Positions 33,061 through 41,860 of a stretch of DNA of 64,000 bases are shown here, in pieces; the stretch's first letter is position 1; each line of letters begins with the position of its first letter. The translations under genes and the position numbers were made by a program. The notes beneath the pieces were generated by a model, which had not been told where the DNA came from, did not search any database, and saw only the letters and a list, made by a program, of their open reading frames with translations. Source of the stretch: RGIG5612 sp045601405 (GTDB lineage: Bacteria > Bacillota > Clostridia > Lachnospirales > Lachnospiraceae); the NCBI GenBank assembly GCA_045601405.1, contig JAZRZO010000084.1, positions 1 to 64,000 of the forward strand, read 5' to 3'.

Positions 33061-34125
33061 ATGAGGATATCTGACGAATTCAATGGAAAAACACTGGTTA
33101 TCACCGGGGGGACCGGGTCATTCGGATCAACCGTATTAAAGCATTTCATAACCTCGGATATAGGGGAGATACGCATAATATCCAGAGACGAAAAAAAACA
33201 GGACAGCATGAGGCATGCCATTCAGGCACAGTATCCGCAGCATGCGGAGAAGGTGCAATTCTATGTGGGTGATGTCAGAAACATCGACTCAGTCAGAGAT
33301 GTAATGTTTGGCGCGGACTATGTTTTCCATGCCGCCGCGCTGAAGGAAGTGCCGTCCTGCGAATTTTTTCCGATGGAAGCGGTAAGAACTAATATAGAAG
33401 GAACCGACAATGTTATCACGGCAGCAGTTGAGAGCACCGTAAAAAGAGTAGTCTTTCTCTCCACAGATAAAGCCGCATATCCCATAAACACTATGGGGAT
33501 GACAAAAGCTGTGGCAGAGAAGATAGTTGCGGCAAGAGCGCAGAAGGCATATGAGCGCGGGGGGACCGTTTTATCCTGCACGCGTTACGGCAACGTAATG
33601 TGTTCAAGAGGCTCGGTAATACCGCTTTTCATAGATCAGATAAAACATGGGGATCCGATCACGATCACAGACCCGGAGATGACAAGGTTCCTGATGAACC
33701 TGGACGAGGCAGTTGACCTCGTAGCGTTTGCCTTTGAAAATGCGGAGCCCGGCGACCTTTTCATCCAGAAAGCAGACGCAAGCACCATAGGCGACCTTGC
33801 GGACGGCGTGATGAAGATATTCGGCAATACAGAGAAAAAGATCATAGGCTCAAGGCACGGGGAAAAGCTGTTTGAGACCCTGATGACAAGGGAAGAAAGA
33901 CTCCGCGCTACCGATATGGGGCATTACTTCAGGATCGCGCCGGATGGCAGAGGCTTAAATTACGATAAATTCTATGTTGAGGGCACTGTTATGACCCAAA
34001 GCGATGAGGCTTATACAAGTCATAACACAAACCGCCTGGATGTGGATGGCGTAGTCGAAAAGATAATGACAACAGACTATGTCCGGGAAGAAATAGAGGG
34101 TCGCCCTCACACAGTGGAGGCATAA
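33061..34125 (+). CDS. capE: UDP-N-acetylglucosamine 4,6-dehydratase/5-epimerase (CapE/FnlA/WbjB)
   Basis: 354 residues. SDR fold with TGGTGSFG (15-22), STDKA and MGMTK in place of YxxxK, as in this dehydratase family. CapE makes the first step of UDP-L-FucNAc synthesis: 4,6-dehydration and C5 epimerisation of UDP-GlcNAc. The C-terminal part (ATDMGHYFRIAPDGRGLNYDKFY) is the CapE-specific extension. CapF, the next enzyme, is encoded at 49.9 kb; the third (CapG, a 2-epimerase) is not in the window. First gene of the operon. Confidence 0.9.
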   Translation: MRISDEFNGKTLVITGGTGSFGSTVLKHFITSDIGEIRIISRDEKKQDSMRHAIQAQYPQHAEKVQFYVGDVRNIDSVRDVMFGADYVFHAAALKEVPSCEFFPMEAVRTNIEGTDNVITAAVESTVKRVVFLSTDKAAYPINTMGMTKAVAEKIVAARAQKAYERGGTVLSCTRYGNVMCSRGSVIPLFIDQIKHGDPITITDPEMTRFLMNLDEAVDLVAFAFENAEPGDLFIQKADASTIGDLADGVMKIFGNTEKKIIGSRHGEKLFETLMTREERLRATDMGHYFRIAPDGRGLNYDKFYVEGTVMTQSDEAYTSHNTNRLDVDGVVEKIMTTDYVREEIEGRPHTVEA

Positions 34126-34185
34126 AAAAGGCGCTGCAGCTGACTGTTGCCTTGTCACATCAGGAAAAAGCGCTCGGAAACAGAG

Positions 34186-34254
34186 CTTTGTCAGAGAATA
34201 GCTTCAGAAAAGAAGCTGTTCATGGCGAAGCTGTATTTTTTTACGCTGACAAAG
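34186..34254 (+). promoter_or_regulatory. Attenuator-like structure between capE and the next glycosyltransferase
   Basis: GAATAGCTTC (34196-34205) pairs with GAAGCTGTTC (34212-34221). A second GAAGC copy just before a run of seven T (34234-34241) offers an alternative pairing, and CTTTGTCAG (34186-34194) with CTGACAAAG (34246-34254) closes the whole. Competing stems plus a T run suit an intraoperon attenuator. Confidence 0.45.
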
Positions 34255-34282
34255 GTTTTGCAATAGACAAACGGAGAAGGCA

Positions 34283-35494
34283 GTGGAAAAGGTTGCGATC
34301 ATAAATACCTATTATGAGTATGGCAGCACGGGAACGCTGACAAAACAGCTTTTTAAATACGGCAATGCCAATGGGTATGAGCCGTTTGTTTTTTTTGGCC
34401 GGGGAGCAAAGCCGGAGAACGATCATATAATAAGGATAGATGGCAGGGCGGAGATATATATCCACAAGCTGCTCACGCTGCTTACAGGGTATCAGGGATA
34501 TTTTTCAAACTCAGCAACACAAAAGCTCATAGCAAAATTAAAACAGCAGGATATAAAAAAGGCAATCCTCTTAAACCTTCACGGCTATTATCTGAATGAG
34601 AGGAAACTGCTGGAGTATCTTAGGGATAATAATATCAGGACAGCCTACGTTACTCCGGACGAATATGCGGGGCTTGGGCGGTGTTGCTTCAGCAAGGGCT
34701 GCGACCGGTATAAGACTCGGTGCGGAAAATGTCCGCAGCTTAATGACTACCCCAAAAGTCCGGTTTTTGACCGCTCACAGGCAATATTCGATATGAAAAA
34801 GGAAGCGTATTCAGGCTTCGATACAATGACACTGCTGGGCCCGGAAAGCAATCTGGAGATATTTCGGGAATCAGTTCTGGTAAAGGATAAATCCATGAGG
34901 CGAGTTTCATGGGGTGTTGACCTTGCTCTGTATAAAAATGAAACAGACGATACCCTGTACGATAAATACAATATTCCAAGAGACAAGGTCATCATCATAA
35001 CAGTTGCAAGGTATTCAGATCCGCGCAAGCTGATGCGGGAGAACTTTTTTGATCTGGCAAAAAGTCTTGAAAACACAGGATATCATTTTATTAATGTTGG
35101 ATATGACGGAAATCTTGCACCTGATGAACTTCCCAAAAACATTACAACAATAGGATATACAGATGACCAGCGGGAGCTGGCCCGGCTGTACTCACTGTCA
35201 GATCTTTATCTGGTGACCAGCACCACGGAGACTATGCCGATATCAGCGCTTATTTCATTTGCCTGCGAAACGCCGGTATGCTGCTTTTATTCAAGCGGAT
35301 TGAAATATCTTGCGGACAGAAGCAGTCCGGCGATCAGATATGTTGATGAGATAAGCAGGGATGCTCTCACGGATGCCATTAGAAAGACCGGAAAGAAGAC
35401 CACAGAGACGATGAAGGCCTGCCGGGCGCTGGCGGCCGGTGAGTACTCAATAGAAGCCTTCAACAAAAAAGTATATGAAGCTATAGAAGGGTAA
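34283..35494 (+). CDS. Family 4-type glycosyltransferase
   Basis: 403 residues, GTG start behind GGAGAAGG. GT-B fold; the N-domain has YYEYGSTGTLTKQL, a Cys cluster (CCFSKGCDRYKTRCGKCPQL, about 134-153) seen in WcaC-like colanic acid transferases, and the C-domain has ITVARYSDPRK and late TSTTETMPISALISFACETPV (the E(x7)E-type nucleotide-sugar site). It adds a sugar to the lipid-linked repeat unit at the inner membrane face. Donor unknown. Confidence 0.8.
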   Translation: MEKVAIINTYYEYGSTGTLTKQLFKYGNANGYEPFVFFGRGAKPENDHIIRIDGRAEIYIHKLLTLLTGYQGYFSNSATQKLIAKLKQQDIKKAILLNLHGYYLNERKLLEYLRDNNIRTAYVTPDEYAGLGRCCFSKGCDRYKTRCGKCPQLNDYPKSPVFDRSQAIFDMKKEAYSGFDTMTLLGPESNLEIFRESVLVKDKSMRRVSWGVDLALYKNETDDTLYDKYNIPRDKVIIITVARYSDPRKLMRENFFDLAKSLENTGYHFINVGYDGNLAPDELPKNITTIGYTDDQRELARLYSLSDLYLVTSTTETMPISALISFACETPVCCFYSSGLKYLADRSSPAIRYVDEISRDALTDAIRKTGKKTTETMKACRALAAGEYSIEAFNKKVYEAIEG

Positions 35495-35495
35495 A

Positions 35496-36890
35496 ATGAA
35501 AAAGGAATTATTAAAAGCGATAATAGACTCGTGGCATAACGAGGAAGGAAATGTAAATACCACCCGGGAAATACTTGAGTGGATAAAAGAGCTTAATGAA
35601 ACGACCTTCGTTGATATAAAGGAAAGCAGTATTAACGACAGCACATTCTGGTTCTATGACGATTATGAAGGAGAGGTGCTTAACAGGAAAAGAAGCTTCT
35701 TTTCGATAAAAGGGATGCGCCTCTTTGAAGACGGTGTGTTCAAAAGCGAACAGCCGGTGATAATACAGCCGGAGATAGGCTACCTTGGCATAATCTGCAG
35801 GATGATAGACGGAGTTCTTAATTTTCTCATGCAGGCAAAGATAGAACCCGGTAATGTAAATTGTGTGCAGATATCTCCCACTCTTCAGGCAACAAAGAGT
35901 AATTTCACAAGAACACACGGGGGCAGACTTCCTGCATATTTTGAACTCTTCGAGCATTCAGAGCGTTTTGGGGTGATATACGACCAGATACAGTCGGAGC
36001 AGGCCTCAAGATTTTATAAAAAACGCAACCGCAATATGATAATGATAGTGGAGGAGGACATTGAGATCCATCCCGCCTTCCGCTGGATGAGCCTTGGTCA
36101 GATAAAAAAACTGATGGAGGTTGATAACCTGGTAAATATGGACACCAGAACAGTTTTATCAGGCATACCGCTGATAGCGCGGGATCTTGACAAAGACGAA
36201 AAACAGGAGATCAGACGGATGTTCAATGATAAGCCGCTGTTTGATTCAATATTTAACGCGGACCCGATGGAAGAAGCGGTGCAGGTATTCCGGCTTCTGA
36301 ACAACTATAAAATGTTTAAGGATATTAGGCTCACGGAGCTGCCGCTGGGACAGCTCTCAGACTGGCAGGTGGATGAGTACGGCATCACGTGCAGGAAAAA
36401 AGCAGACTTCATGGTCCGGTTCTACGATATAGAAATCTCCGGCAGGGAGGTGCGCAACTGGTCACAGCCTTTGCTGAAGGCGGCCGGAAGGGCTACCTTC
36501 GGTCTGCTTACAAGAGTCTTAAACGGCAGGCGTGAGTATCTTGTAAGACTTAAACCGGAGGCAGGTTCCTTTGATAAGGTGGAAATAGGCCCCGTAGTGC
36601 AGTGGGAATCCACACATGATCCCTGCAGTGATAATGCGGCGGAGAGACTCTTCCGGAAAAAATACGGTGATAAGAGAAATATCATGATAGATGCAGTCTT
36701 GTCCGAAGAAGGTGGAAGGTTTTATCACGAGGAGAACAACAACGTGATAATAGAAGTATCTCAGGATGAGCTGAAGGAGCTCCCGCCCGATCATATCTGG
36801 GTAAGCTATGCCGCACTGAATTATCTTGTGCAGTACAATAACTGCCTGAATATACAGCTGAGAAATCTGTTGTCACTGGTGAAGATGTGA
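35496..36890 (+). CDS. NDP-hexose 2,3-dehydratase family protein (TylCVI/EvaA-like)
   Basis: 464 residues made of two homologous halves, the hallmark of this family: RSFFSIKGM...QPVIIQPEIGYLGII...CVQISPTLQATKSNF in the first, FMVRFYDIEISGREVRNW...GPVVQWEST in the second. In antibiotic deoxysugar routes the enzyme removes the C2 hydroxyl of dTDP-4-keto-6-deoxyglucose, giving a 3,4-diketo product that a Gfo/Idh reductase must trap; such a reductase is the next gene. Uncommon in a Firmicute capsule locus. It starts 1 base after the previous stop. Confidence 0.8.
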   Translation: MKKELLKAIIDSWHNEEGNVNTTREILEWIKELNETTFVDIKESSINDSTFWFYDDYEGEVLNRKRSFFSIKGMRLFEDGVFKSEQPVIIQPEIGYLGIICRMIDGVLNFLMQAKIEPGNVNCVQISPTLQATKSNFTRTHGGRLPAYFELFEHSERFGVIYDQIQSEQASRFYKKRNRNMIMIVEEDIEIHPAFRWMSLGQIKKLMEVDNLVNMDTRTVLSGIPLIARDLDKDEKQEIRRMFNDKPLFDSIFNADPMEEAVQVFRLLNNYKMFKDIRLTELPLGQLSDWQVDEYGITCRKKADFMVRFYDIEISGREVRNWSQPLLKAAGRATFGLLTRVLNGRREYLVRLKPEAGSFDKVEIGPVVQWESTHDPCSDNAAERLFRKKYGDKRNIMIDAVLSEEGGRFYHEENNNVIIEVSQDELKELPPDHIWVSYAALNYLVQYNNCLNIQLRNLLSLVKM

Positions 36891-36900
36891 GGAGCATATA

Positions 36901-37935
36901 ATGAGGATAGGGATAATATGTCCTTCGGAAATAGCATTAAGGCGCTTTATGCCGGCGCTCAGTCTTTGTGAAGAAGCGGAATTTGCCGGACTCGGGATCT
37001 TTTCGCGCGGGGAATGTTTCGGAATGCAGAACGCTTCTGACAGGGAGTACAAAGCGGCGCGGGATAAAGAGAGGGAAAAGGCGCAGGTCTTTATAGATAA
37101 GTACGGCGGAAGGATATTTGAAAGCTATGAAGAGATAGCGTCTTCAGACGAAACAGATGCGCTGTATATCCCGCTTCCGCCTGCGCTGCATTACAGGTGG
37201 GCTAAAACCGCTCTGGAGAACGGAAAGCATGTATTAGTTGAAAAACCGGCCACGATAAGCGCCGGGGACAGCAAAGCGCTGGCGGAACTGGCGCAGGAAA
37301 AGGCTCTGGCGCTTCACGAAAACTATATGTTTATATTTCACAGACAGCTGGCCGCAGTGGAAGAGATGATACAAGGCGGATGCATAGGTGATGTAAGGCT
37401 GTACAGGATAAGCTTCGGTTTTCCGGAAAGAAGCACGGCGGACTTCAGATACAATAAAGCCCTGGGAGGAGGCGCGCTTATAGATGCGGGAGGATATACT
37501 ATCCGGTGCGCGTTTCATCTTCTTGGCAGCAGCGCAAAATTAGAATATGCCCGCAGCAATTATCTGCCGGACAAGTATGAGGTGGATATATCAGGTTCGG
37601 CCGCACTTTCAAATGACAAGGGAGTTACGGCCCAGATCGCATTCGGCATGGACAACGACTACAGGTGTGAACTTGAGGTATGGGGAAGCAAAGGGAGCCT
37701 CAGAACGGGAAGGATATTAACTGCTCCGGCCGGTTTTGTTCCGGAAGCCGTGATCAGAAAAGACAACACGGAGGAGACAGTGAAGCTTCCTGCGGATGAC
37801 GCGTTTTTAAGATCGATAAGATACTTTTTAGATTGTGTAAAGGATAAGGACACCCGCAAAAGAAGCTGCATCAGCATAGTAAGACAGGCAGAGCTGGTAG
37901 ATGAGTTTAAGACGCTTGCGCGATGGGAGGAGTAG
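36901..37935 (+). CDS. Gfo/Idh/MocA oxidoreductase, probable sugar 3-ketoreductase
   Basis: 344 residues. N-terminal NAD(P) domain (IGIICPSEIALRRF) and the family motif HVLVEKPATIS (about 108-118); the C-terminal alpha/beta domain has GGGALIDAGGY. Partner of the 2,3-dehydratase: reduces the unstable 3,4-diketo-2,6-dideoxy sugar at C3 (TylCII/KijD10-type step). Assignment rests on family plus adjacency. Ribosome site GTGAGGAG. Confidence 0.8.
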   Translation: MRIGIICPSEIALRRFMPALSLCEEAEFAGLGIFSRGECFGMQNASDREYKAARDKEREKAQVFIDKYGGRIFESYEEIASSDETDALYIPLPPALHYRWAKTALENGKHVLVEKPATISAGDSKALAELAQEKALALHENYMFIFHRQLAAVEEMIQGGCIGDVRLYRISFGFPERSTADFRYNKALGGGALIDAGGYTIRCAFHLLGSSAKLEYARSNYLPDKYEVDISGSAALSNDKGVTAQIAFGMDNDYRCELEVWGSKGSLRTGRILTAPAGFVPEAVIRKDNTEETVKLPADDAFLRSIRYFLDCVKDKDTRKRSCISIVRQAELVDEFKTLARWEE

Positions 37936-37939
37936 CTTT

Positions 37940-38827
37940 GTGAAGATAGCTGTAATAGGTGCAAACGGATATATCGCAAGAAATCTGGTTTATGTGCTTG
38001 AACATGAGTACGGCGGTATTGAACTCAACCTGTACGGAATAGAAGAGACTGGCGCTGACAATGCGGCAGCATATATGCAGGTGGATATGACAGACAAGGC
38101 TTCCGTTAGCAGACTTGATCTTTCCTGTGATATCATTTTTATGCTTGCCGGCAGAACGGGAAGCGCCGACGGCTTTGAGAGGTATGACAGTTTTATCGAT
38201 GCCAATGAAAGAAGCCTTCTTAATCTGTTGGATGAATACCTCAGGCAGAATTCAAAGGCGAGGCTGGTATTCCCTTCTACAAGGCTTGTATATAAAGGGA
38301 AAGAAGGTCCGCAAAAGGAAGACGCGGAAAAGGAGTTTAAAACGGTCTACGCCATCGGCAAATATGCCTGCGAGCAATATCTTGAGCAGTTTCACAGAGT
38401 ATATGGCGTGCAGTATTCCGTCTTCAGGATATGCGTTCCCTACGGAACGCTGGTACCGGAGGCGTCCTCTTACGGGACAGCGGAGTTTATGCTCTCGAAG
38501 GCCGGAAACGGAGAGGATATCACATTATACGGAGACGGCAGCGTCAGGAGGACTCTCACATATATAGAAGACCTGTGCATGACACTTGCGAAAGGGGCAA
38601 TGTCTCCGTTATGCGCGAATGATGTTTTCAATATCGGAGGAGAAGACTACAGCCTTAAGGAGATGGCGGAACTCATCGCCCGAAAATATAAGGTCGGGGT
38701 AAGATATGTCCCCTGGCCGGAGCTTGCGCTTAAGATAGAGTCGGGCGATACAGTATTTGACTCCGGAAAGCTTGACAGCCTGATAGGAAGCTTCATTACA
38801 AAGAGGTTTAGCGAATGGGTAAGATAA
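37940..38827 (+). CDS. NAD-dependent epimerase/4-ketoreductase (SDR)
   Basis: 295 residues from GTG 37940 behind GGAGGAG. Extended SDR: VIGANGYIARN at the N-terminus, then STRLVYKG and YAIGKYACE as the Ser/YxxxK catalytic set. Likely the last, C4-reducing step of the dideoxysugar route, or a C4 epimerase (inference from context). It overlaps rmlC by 13 bases. Confidence 0.7.
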   Translation: MKIAVIGANGYIARNLVYVLEHEYGGIELNLYGIEETGADNAAAYMQVDMTDKASVSRLDLSCDIIFMLAGRTGSADGFERYDSFIDANERSLLNLLDEYLRQNSKARLVFPSTRLVYKGKEGPQKEDAEKEFKTVYAIGKYACEQYLEQFHRVYGVQYSVFRICVPYGTLVPEASSYGTAEFMLSKAGNGEDITLYGDGSVRRTLTYIEDLCMTLAKGAMSPLCANDVFNIGGEDYSLKEMAELIARKYKVGVRYVPWPELALKIESGDTVFDSGKLDSLIGSFITKRFSEWVR

Positions 38828-39417
38828 AAGTCACAAAATGTCCGATAGAGGGATTATATGTAATAGAGCCTGAGATATACCGTGACGAAAGAGGCTTCTT
38901 TCTTGAGACTTATAACGAAAGAGATTTGAAGGAAGCCGGGATAGACAGGACTTTTGTTCAGGACAATGAAAACTATTCCGTAAAAGGAGTGTTGCGGGGA
39001 CTTCATTTCCAGAAGCATTATCCGCAATGCAAGCTCGCCCGCGTGGTGGAGGGACGGATATTTGATGTTGCAGTTGACCTTCGTTCCGGCAGCTGTACCT
39101 TCGGGAAGTGGTACGGAGTTGAGCTGAGCGATGAAAATAAAAAACAGTTCCTTATCCCGGAGGGCTTTGCGCACGGGCTTCTTGTGCTGTCAGAAAGCGC
39201 CCGGTTTATCTATAAATGTACGGAGCATTACCATCCGGATGATGAGGACGGTATCGCATGGAATGACCCGGAAGTAGGCATAAGATGGCCGGAGCTTAAA
39301 GGGGAATATCCCGGCTCGGCAGATGCGTCGACATATACACTTTCGGACGGGACAGCGCTTAAGCTGAGTGAGAAGGACAGATCATGGAAAAGCCTGAGTG
39401 AAACATTTCAGGCATGA
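38815..39417 (+). CDS. rmlC: dTDP-4-dehydrorhamnose 3,5-epimerase family (RmlC)
   Basis: 200 residues, cupin fold. Conserved YRDERGFFLETY, GVLRGLHFQ (catalytic His) and IPEGFAHGLLVL. It epimerises C3 and/or C5 of dTDP-4-keto-6-deoxy sugars. In a 2,3-dehydratase pathway the homolog often acts at C5 only. RmlA, RmlB and RmlD are not in the window, so dTDP-4-keto-6-deoxyglucose must come from elsewhere. It overlaps the aminotransferase start by 4 bases. Confidence 0.85.
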   Translation: MGKIKVTKCPIEGLYVIEPEIYRDERGFFLETYNERDLKEAGIDRTFVQDNENYSVKGVLRGLHFQKHYPQCKLARVVEGRIFDVAVDLRSGSCTFGKWYGVELSDENKKQFLIPEGFAHGLLVLSESARFIYKCTEHYHPDDEDGIAWNDPEVGIRWPELKGEYPGSADASTYTLSDGTALKLSEKDRSWKSLSETFQA

Positions 39418-40544
39418 ATGCAGAGAGGACGGACAAATTGGATCAAAGGATAAATGTTACCCGCTCGTCAATGCCGGGCCTGGAGGAATATATAGAAGAG
39501 TTGAAACCTGTATGGGAGAGTCGCTGGCTTTCAAACAGAGGGGAAGCTTCCCGGAAGTTTGAGCGTATGCTCAAGGAATATCTTGAGGTTGAGCATGTGT
39601 ATTGCTTTGCCAATGGGCATCTTGCTCTTGAGGTGGCTATAAACGGACTGTTCCTTCCGGAGGGAGCCGAGGTTATCACCACAGCCTACACCCACTGTTC
39701 AACAACACACGCCATAGTAAGAAATAACCTTACGCCTGTATTTGTGGATATCGAGCCGGGAACATTTACACTGGACCCGGACAGGATAGAAGAGGCGGTA
39801 ACAGAAAAAACGGCCGCTATTGTCGCTACGCATGTATATGGCTTTCCCTGTGATGTTGAGAGGATAGAAAAAATAGCAAAGGCAAATGGACTGGTTGTCA
39901 TATATGACGCGGCTCATGCCTTCGGAGTAAAGTATAAAAGCAGGGGGATTGGGAATTACGGTGATATGTCCATGTTCTCCACCCATGCGACCAAAGTGTT
40001 CCATACCATCGAGGGAGGCCTTGTAACATATAAGGATAAGGATAATGACAGGCTGCGCCCGATGCGTAGGATAGTGAACTTCGGATTTGCCAGTCCTGAG
40101 GATATAGATTATATAGGCACCAATGCCAGGATGAACGAATTTGAGGCGGTGATGGGTATATGCAACCTCCGTCATATAGATGAGGAGATAGCAAAAAGAA
40201 AAAAGGCGGGAGACCGCTACAGGGAGCGCCTTGAGGATATTCCGGGGATCATAATGCCGCGACCGGGTGAGGATACTCAGTGGAACTATGCTTATCTTCC
40301 GGTGCTGTTTGACGGATACAGGCACGACAGAGATAAGGTGCAGGAAAAGCTGGCCGGACATAATATATTTGCCCGGAAATATTTTTACCCTGTAACAAAT
40401 GAAGCAAAATGCTATGCGGAAAAATACGGAAACGCCAATGTGCCGGTTTCAAGACATATAGCGGATACCGTGCTGACGCTGCCTATGTATTCCGGGCTTA
40501 CGGAAGAGGATGTTGACAGGATATGCGATGTGATACTGGAATAA
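39414..40544 (+). CDS. DegT/DnrJ/EryC1 sugar aminotransferase
   Basis: 376 residues, fold-type I PLP enzyme. Cofactor sites: YDAAHAFG and the Schiff-base Lys in STHATKVFHTIEGG. It transfers an amino group to a ketosugar nucleotide. With the dideoxysugar genes upstream it suggests an amino-dideoxy or amino-trideoxy sugar; VioA-type 4-aminotransferases are the closest by pattern. The amino group could be the target of the formyl- or acetyltransferase later in the operon. Confidence 0.85.
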   Translation: MNAERTDKLDQRINVTRSSMPGLEEYIEELKPVWESRWLSNRGEASRKFERMLKEYLEVEHVYCFANGHLALEVAINGLFLPEGAEVITTAYTHCSTTHAIVRNNLTPVFVDIEPGTFTLDPDRIEEAVTEKTAAIVATHVYGFPCDVERIEKIAKANGLVVIYDAAHAFGVKYKSRGIGNYGDMSMFSTHATKVFHTIEGGLVTYKDKDNDRLRPMRRIVNFGFASPEDIDYIGTNARMNEFEAVMGICNLRHIDEEIAKRKKAGDRYRERLEDIPGIIMPRPGEDTQWNYAYLPVLFDGYRHDRDKVQEKLAGHNIFARKYFYPVTNEAKCYAEKYGNANVPVSRHIADTVLTLPMYSGLTEEDVDRICDVILE

Positions 40545-40566
40545 GGACCGGAAGGTATAAGCACAG

Positions 40567-41853
40567 ATGAGATTAAAGCTGCAGGTTAAATTAAGCAGAA
40601 TGATTGTTGACGCGGTCATAGTTATGTTGACCGTGGTCTTTTTGTGCATAAATACCACTCATGAAACAGCGGTAATGACCGGCTGTCTTATCATGGCGCT
40701 TAATATCACGGCACTCATAAGAGGCAGAAAAAACTGGTACACTCTTGTAATGAGCGGGTTTATCCTGTGGTCAAATTACAGTATATGTGCGGTAAACCTG
40801 TTCTTCCCGATAGACAACTTTTTTACCGAGTGGAAAAAAGAACCTGTAATGATCGTATGCATGAGCATTATCCTTATATTCTCGGCAATTTTCGCGCTGG
40901 GTATGCCTTCAGTGAAAAAAAGCGCGGGCTTTTATGAGAAGGGGATGACAGATAATCCGGTCATCGTTATCGTGGCTGCGCTTGCGCTGATATTAATAGG
41001 TGTTTTTGGATATGCCAGACCATCAGCGATAGGAGAGAGGGGCGAATACAGTACGCTGTATGAATACGCTGTGATAATTTTCATCATAGCTTTTTTCTAT
41101 GCCGGAAATAAGCTGAGCAGGCTGCTGCTGTCAATACTCCTTTTTATGTTTGCCGCGCAGGATCTGTTATTCAGTGGGAGGGTAACAGCCCTTCAGCTCA
41201 TCATATGCTGGTTCCTTATCTTCTTCGCGCATAAAGCAAAAGTCAGATATATCCTTCCTGTCGCCGTGGTGCTGATGATACTCCTGGTAGGGATAGGAAA
41301 CATGAGGATAAATTACGATTTTGGAAAAAATGTTTTTGAAAATGCCATCAACGGTCTTGTATACAGCAGGTTTTCGTTTGATACCGCATATTCGGCGTTT
41401 TACACGTCGGTGACTTATATACTGACAGAGGCCAGAGTTACAATGGCGGAAAGACTCATAATATTCGGAAAATTTGTATTATCGATATTCGGGGGCGAAG
41501 CTGTTAAGGGCGGCGACCTCGCGGAATACACCTTGAAATATTATATGCACTATAATGGCGGGATACTTCCTATTTATCTCCATTTTTATCTTGGGTATTT
41601 CGGGGTGGTTTTATCCGGAGCATATACCGCCTTCCTTACCAGAAAAACGGTTTCAGACAAGCCGCATACCAAGTGGCGCAATTATCTGAAATGCTTAGGA
41701 GTATATGTAGCCTGTACTGTTCCACGATGGTATCTTTATTCGCCTACTCCTTTGTTCAGAGGCATATTGATACTGTCTTTGGTATATGCGGTATGCCTTG
41801 GCTTTAATAAGCTGAGCATGACATTTTCCCGCGGCGCGAGTATAGGCAGGTAG
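40567..41853 (+). CDS. Polysaccharide polymerase (Wzy-like)
   Basis: 428 residues, about 11 membrane helices with a long outer loop near residues 255-330. Low sequence conservation, but the size, topology and position directly before Wzx in a capsule operon support a Wzy role: joining undecaprenyl-linked repeat units outside the membrane. No Wzy-specific motif was seen. Confidence 0.65.
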   Translation: MRLKLQVKLSRMIVDAVIVMLTVVFLCINTTHETAVMTGCLIMALNITALIRGRKNWYTLVMSGFILWSNYSICAVNLFFPIDNFFTEWKKEPVMIVCMSIILIFSAIFALGMPSVKKSAGFYEKGMTDNPVIVIVAALALILIGVFGYARPSAIGERGEYSTLYEYAVIIFIIAFFYAGNKLSRLLLSILLFMFAAQDLLFSGRVTALQLIICWFLIFFAHKAKVRYILPVAVVLMILLVGIGNMRINYDFGKNVFENAINGLVYSRFSFDTAYSAFYTSVTYILTEARVTMAERLIIFGKFVLSIFGGEAVKGGDLAEYTLKYYMHYNGGILPIYLHFYLGYFGVVLSGAYTAFLTRKTVSDKPHTKWRNYLKCLGVYVACTVPRWYLYSPTPLFRGILILSLVYAVCLGFNKLSMTFSRGASIGR

Positions 41854-41860
41854 CTTAAAG

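Noticed and set aside
39699..40361. 220-residue minus-strand ORF
   Set aside because: Antisense of the DegT aminotransferase; no recognisable domain or ribosome site.
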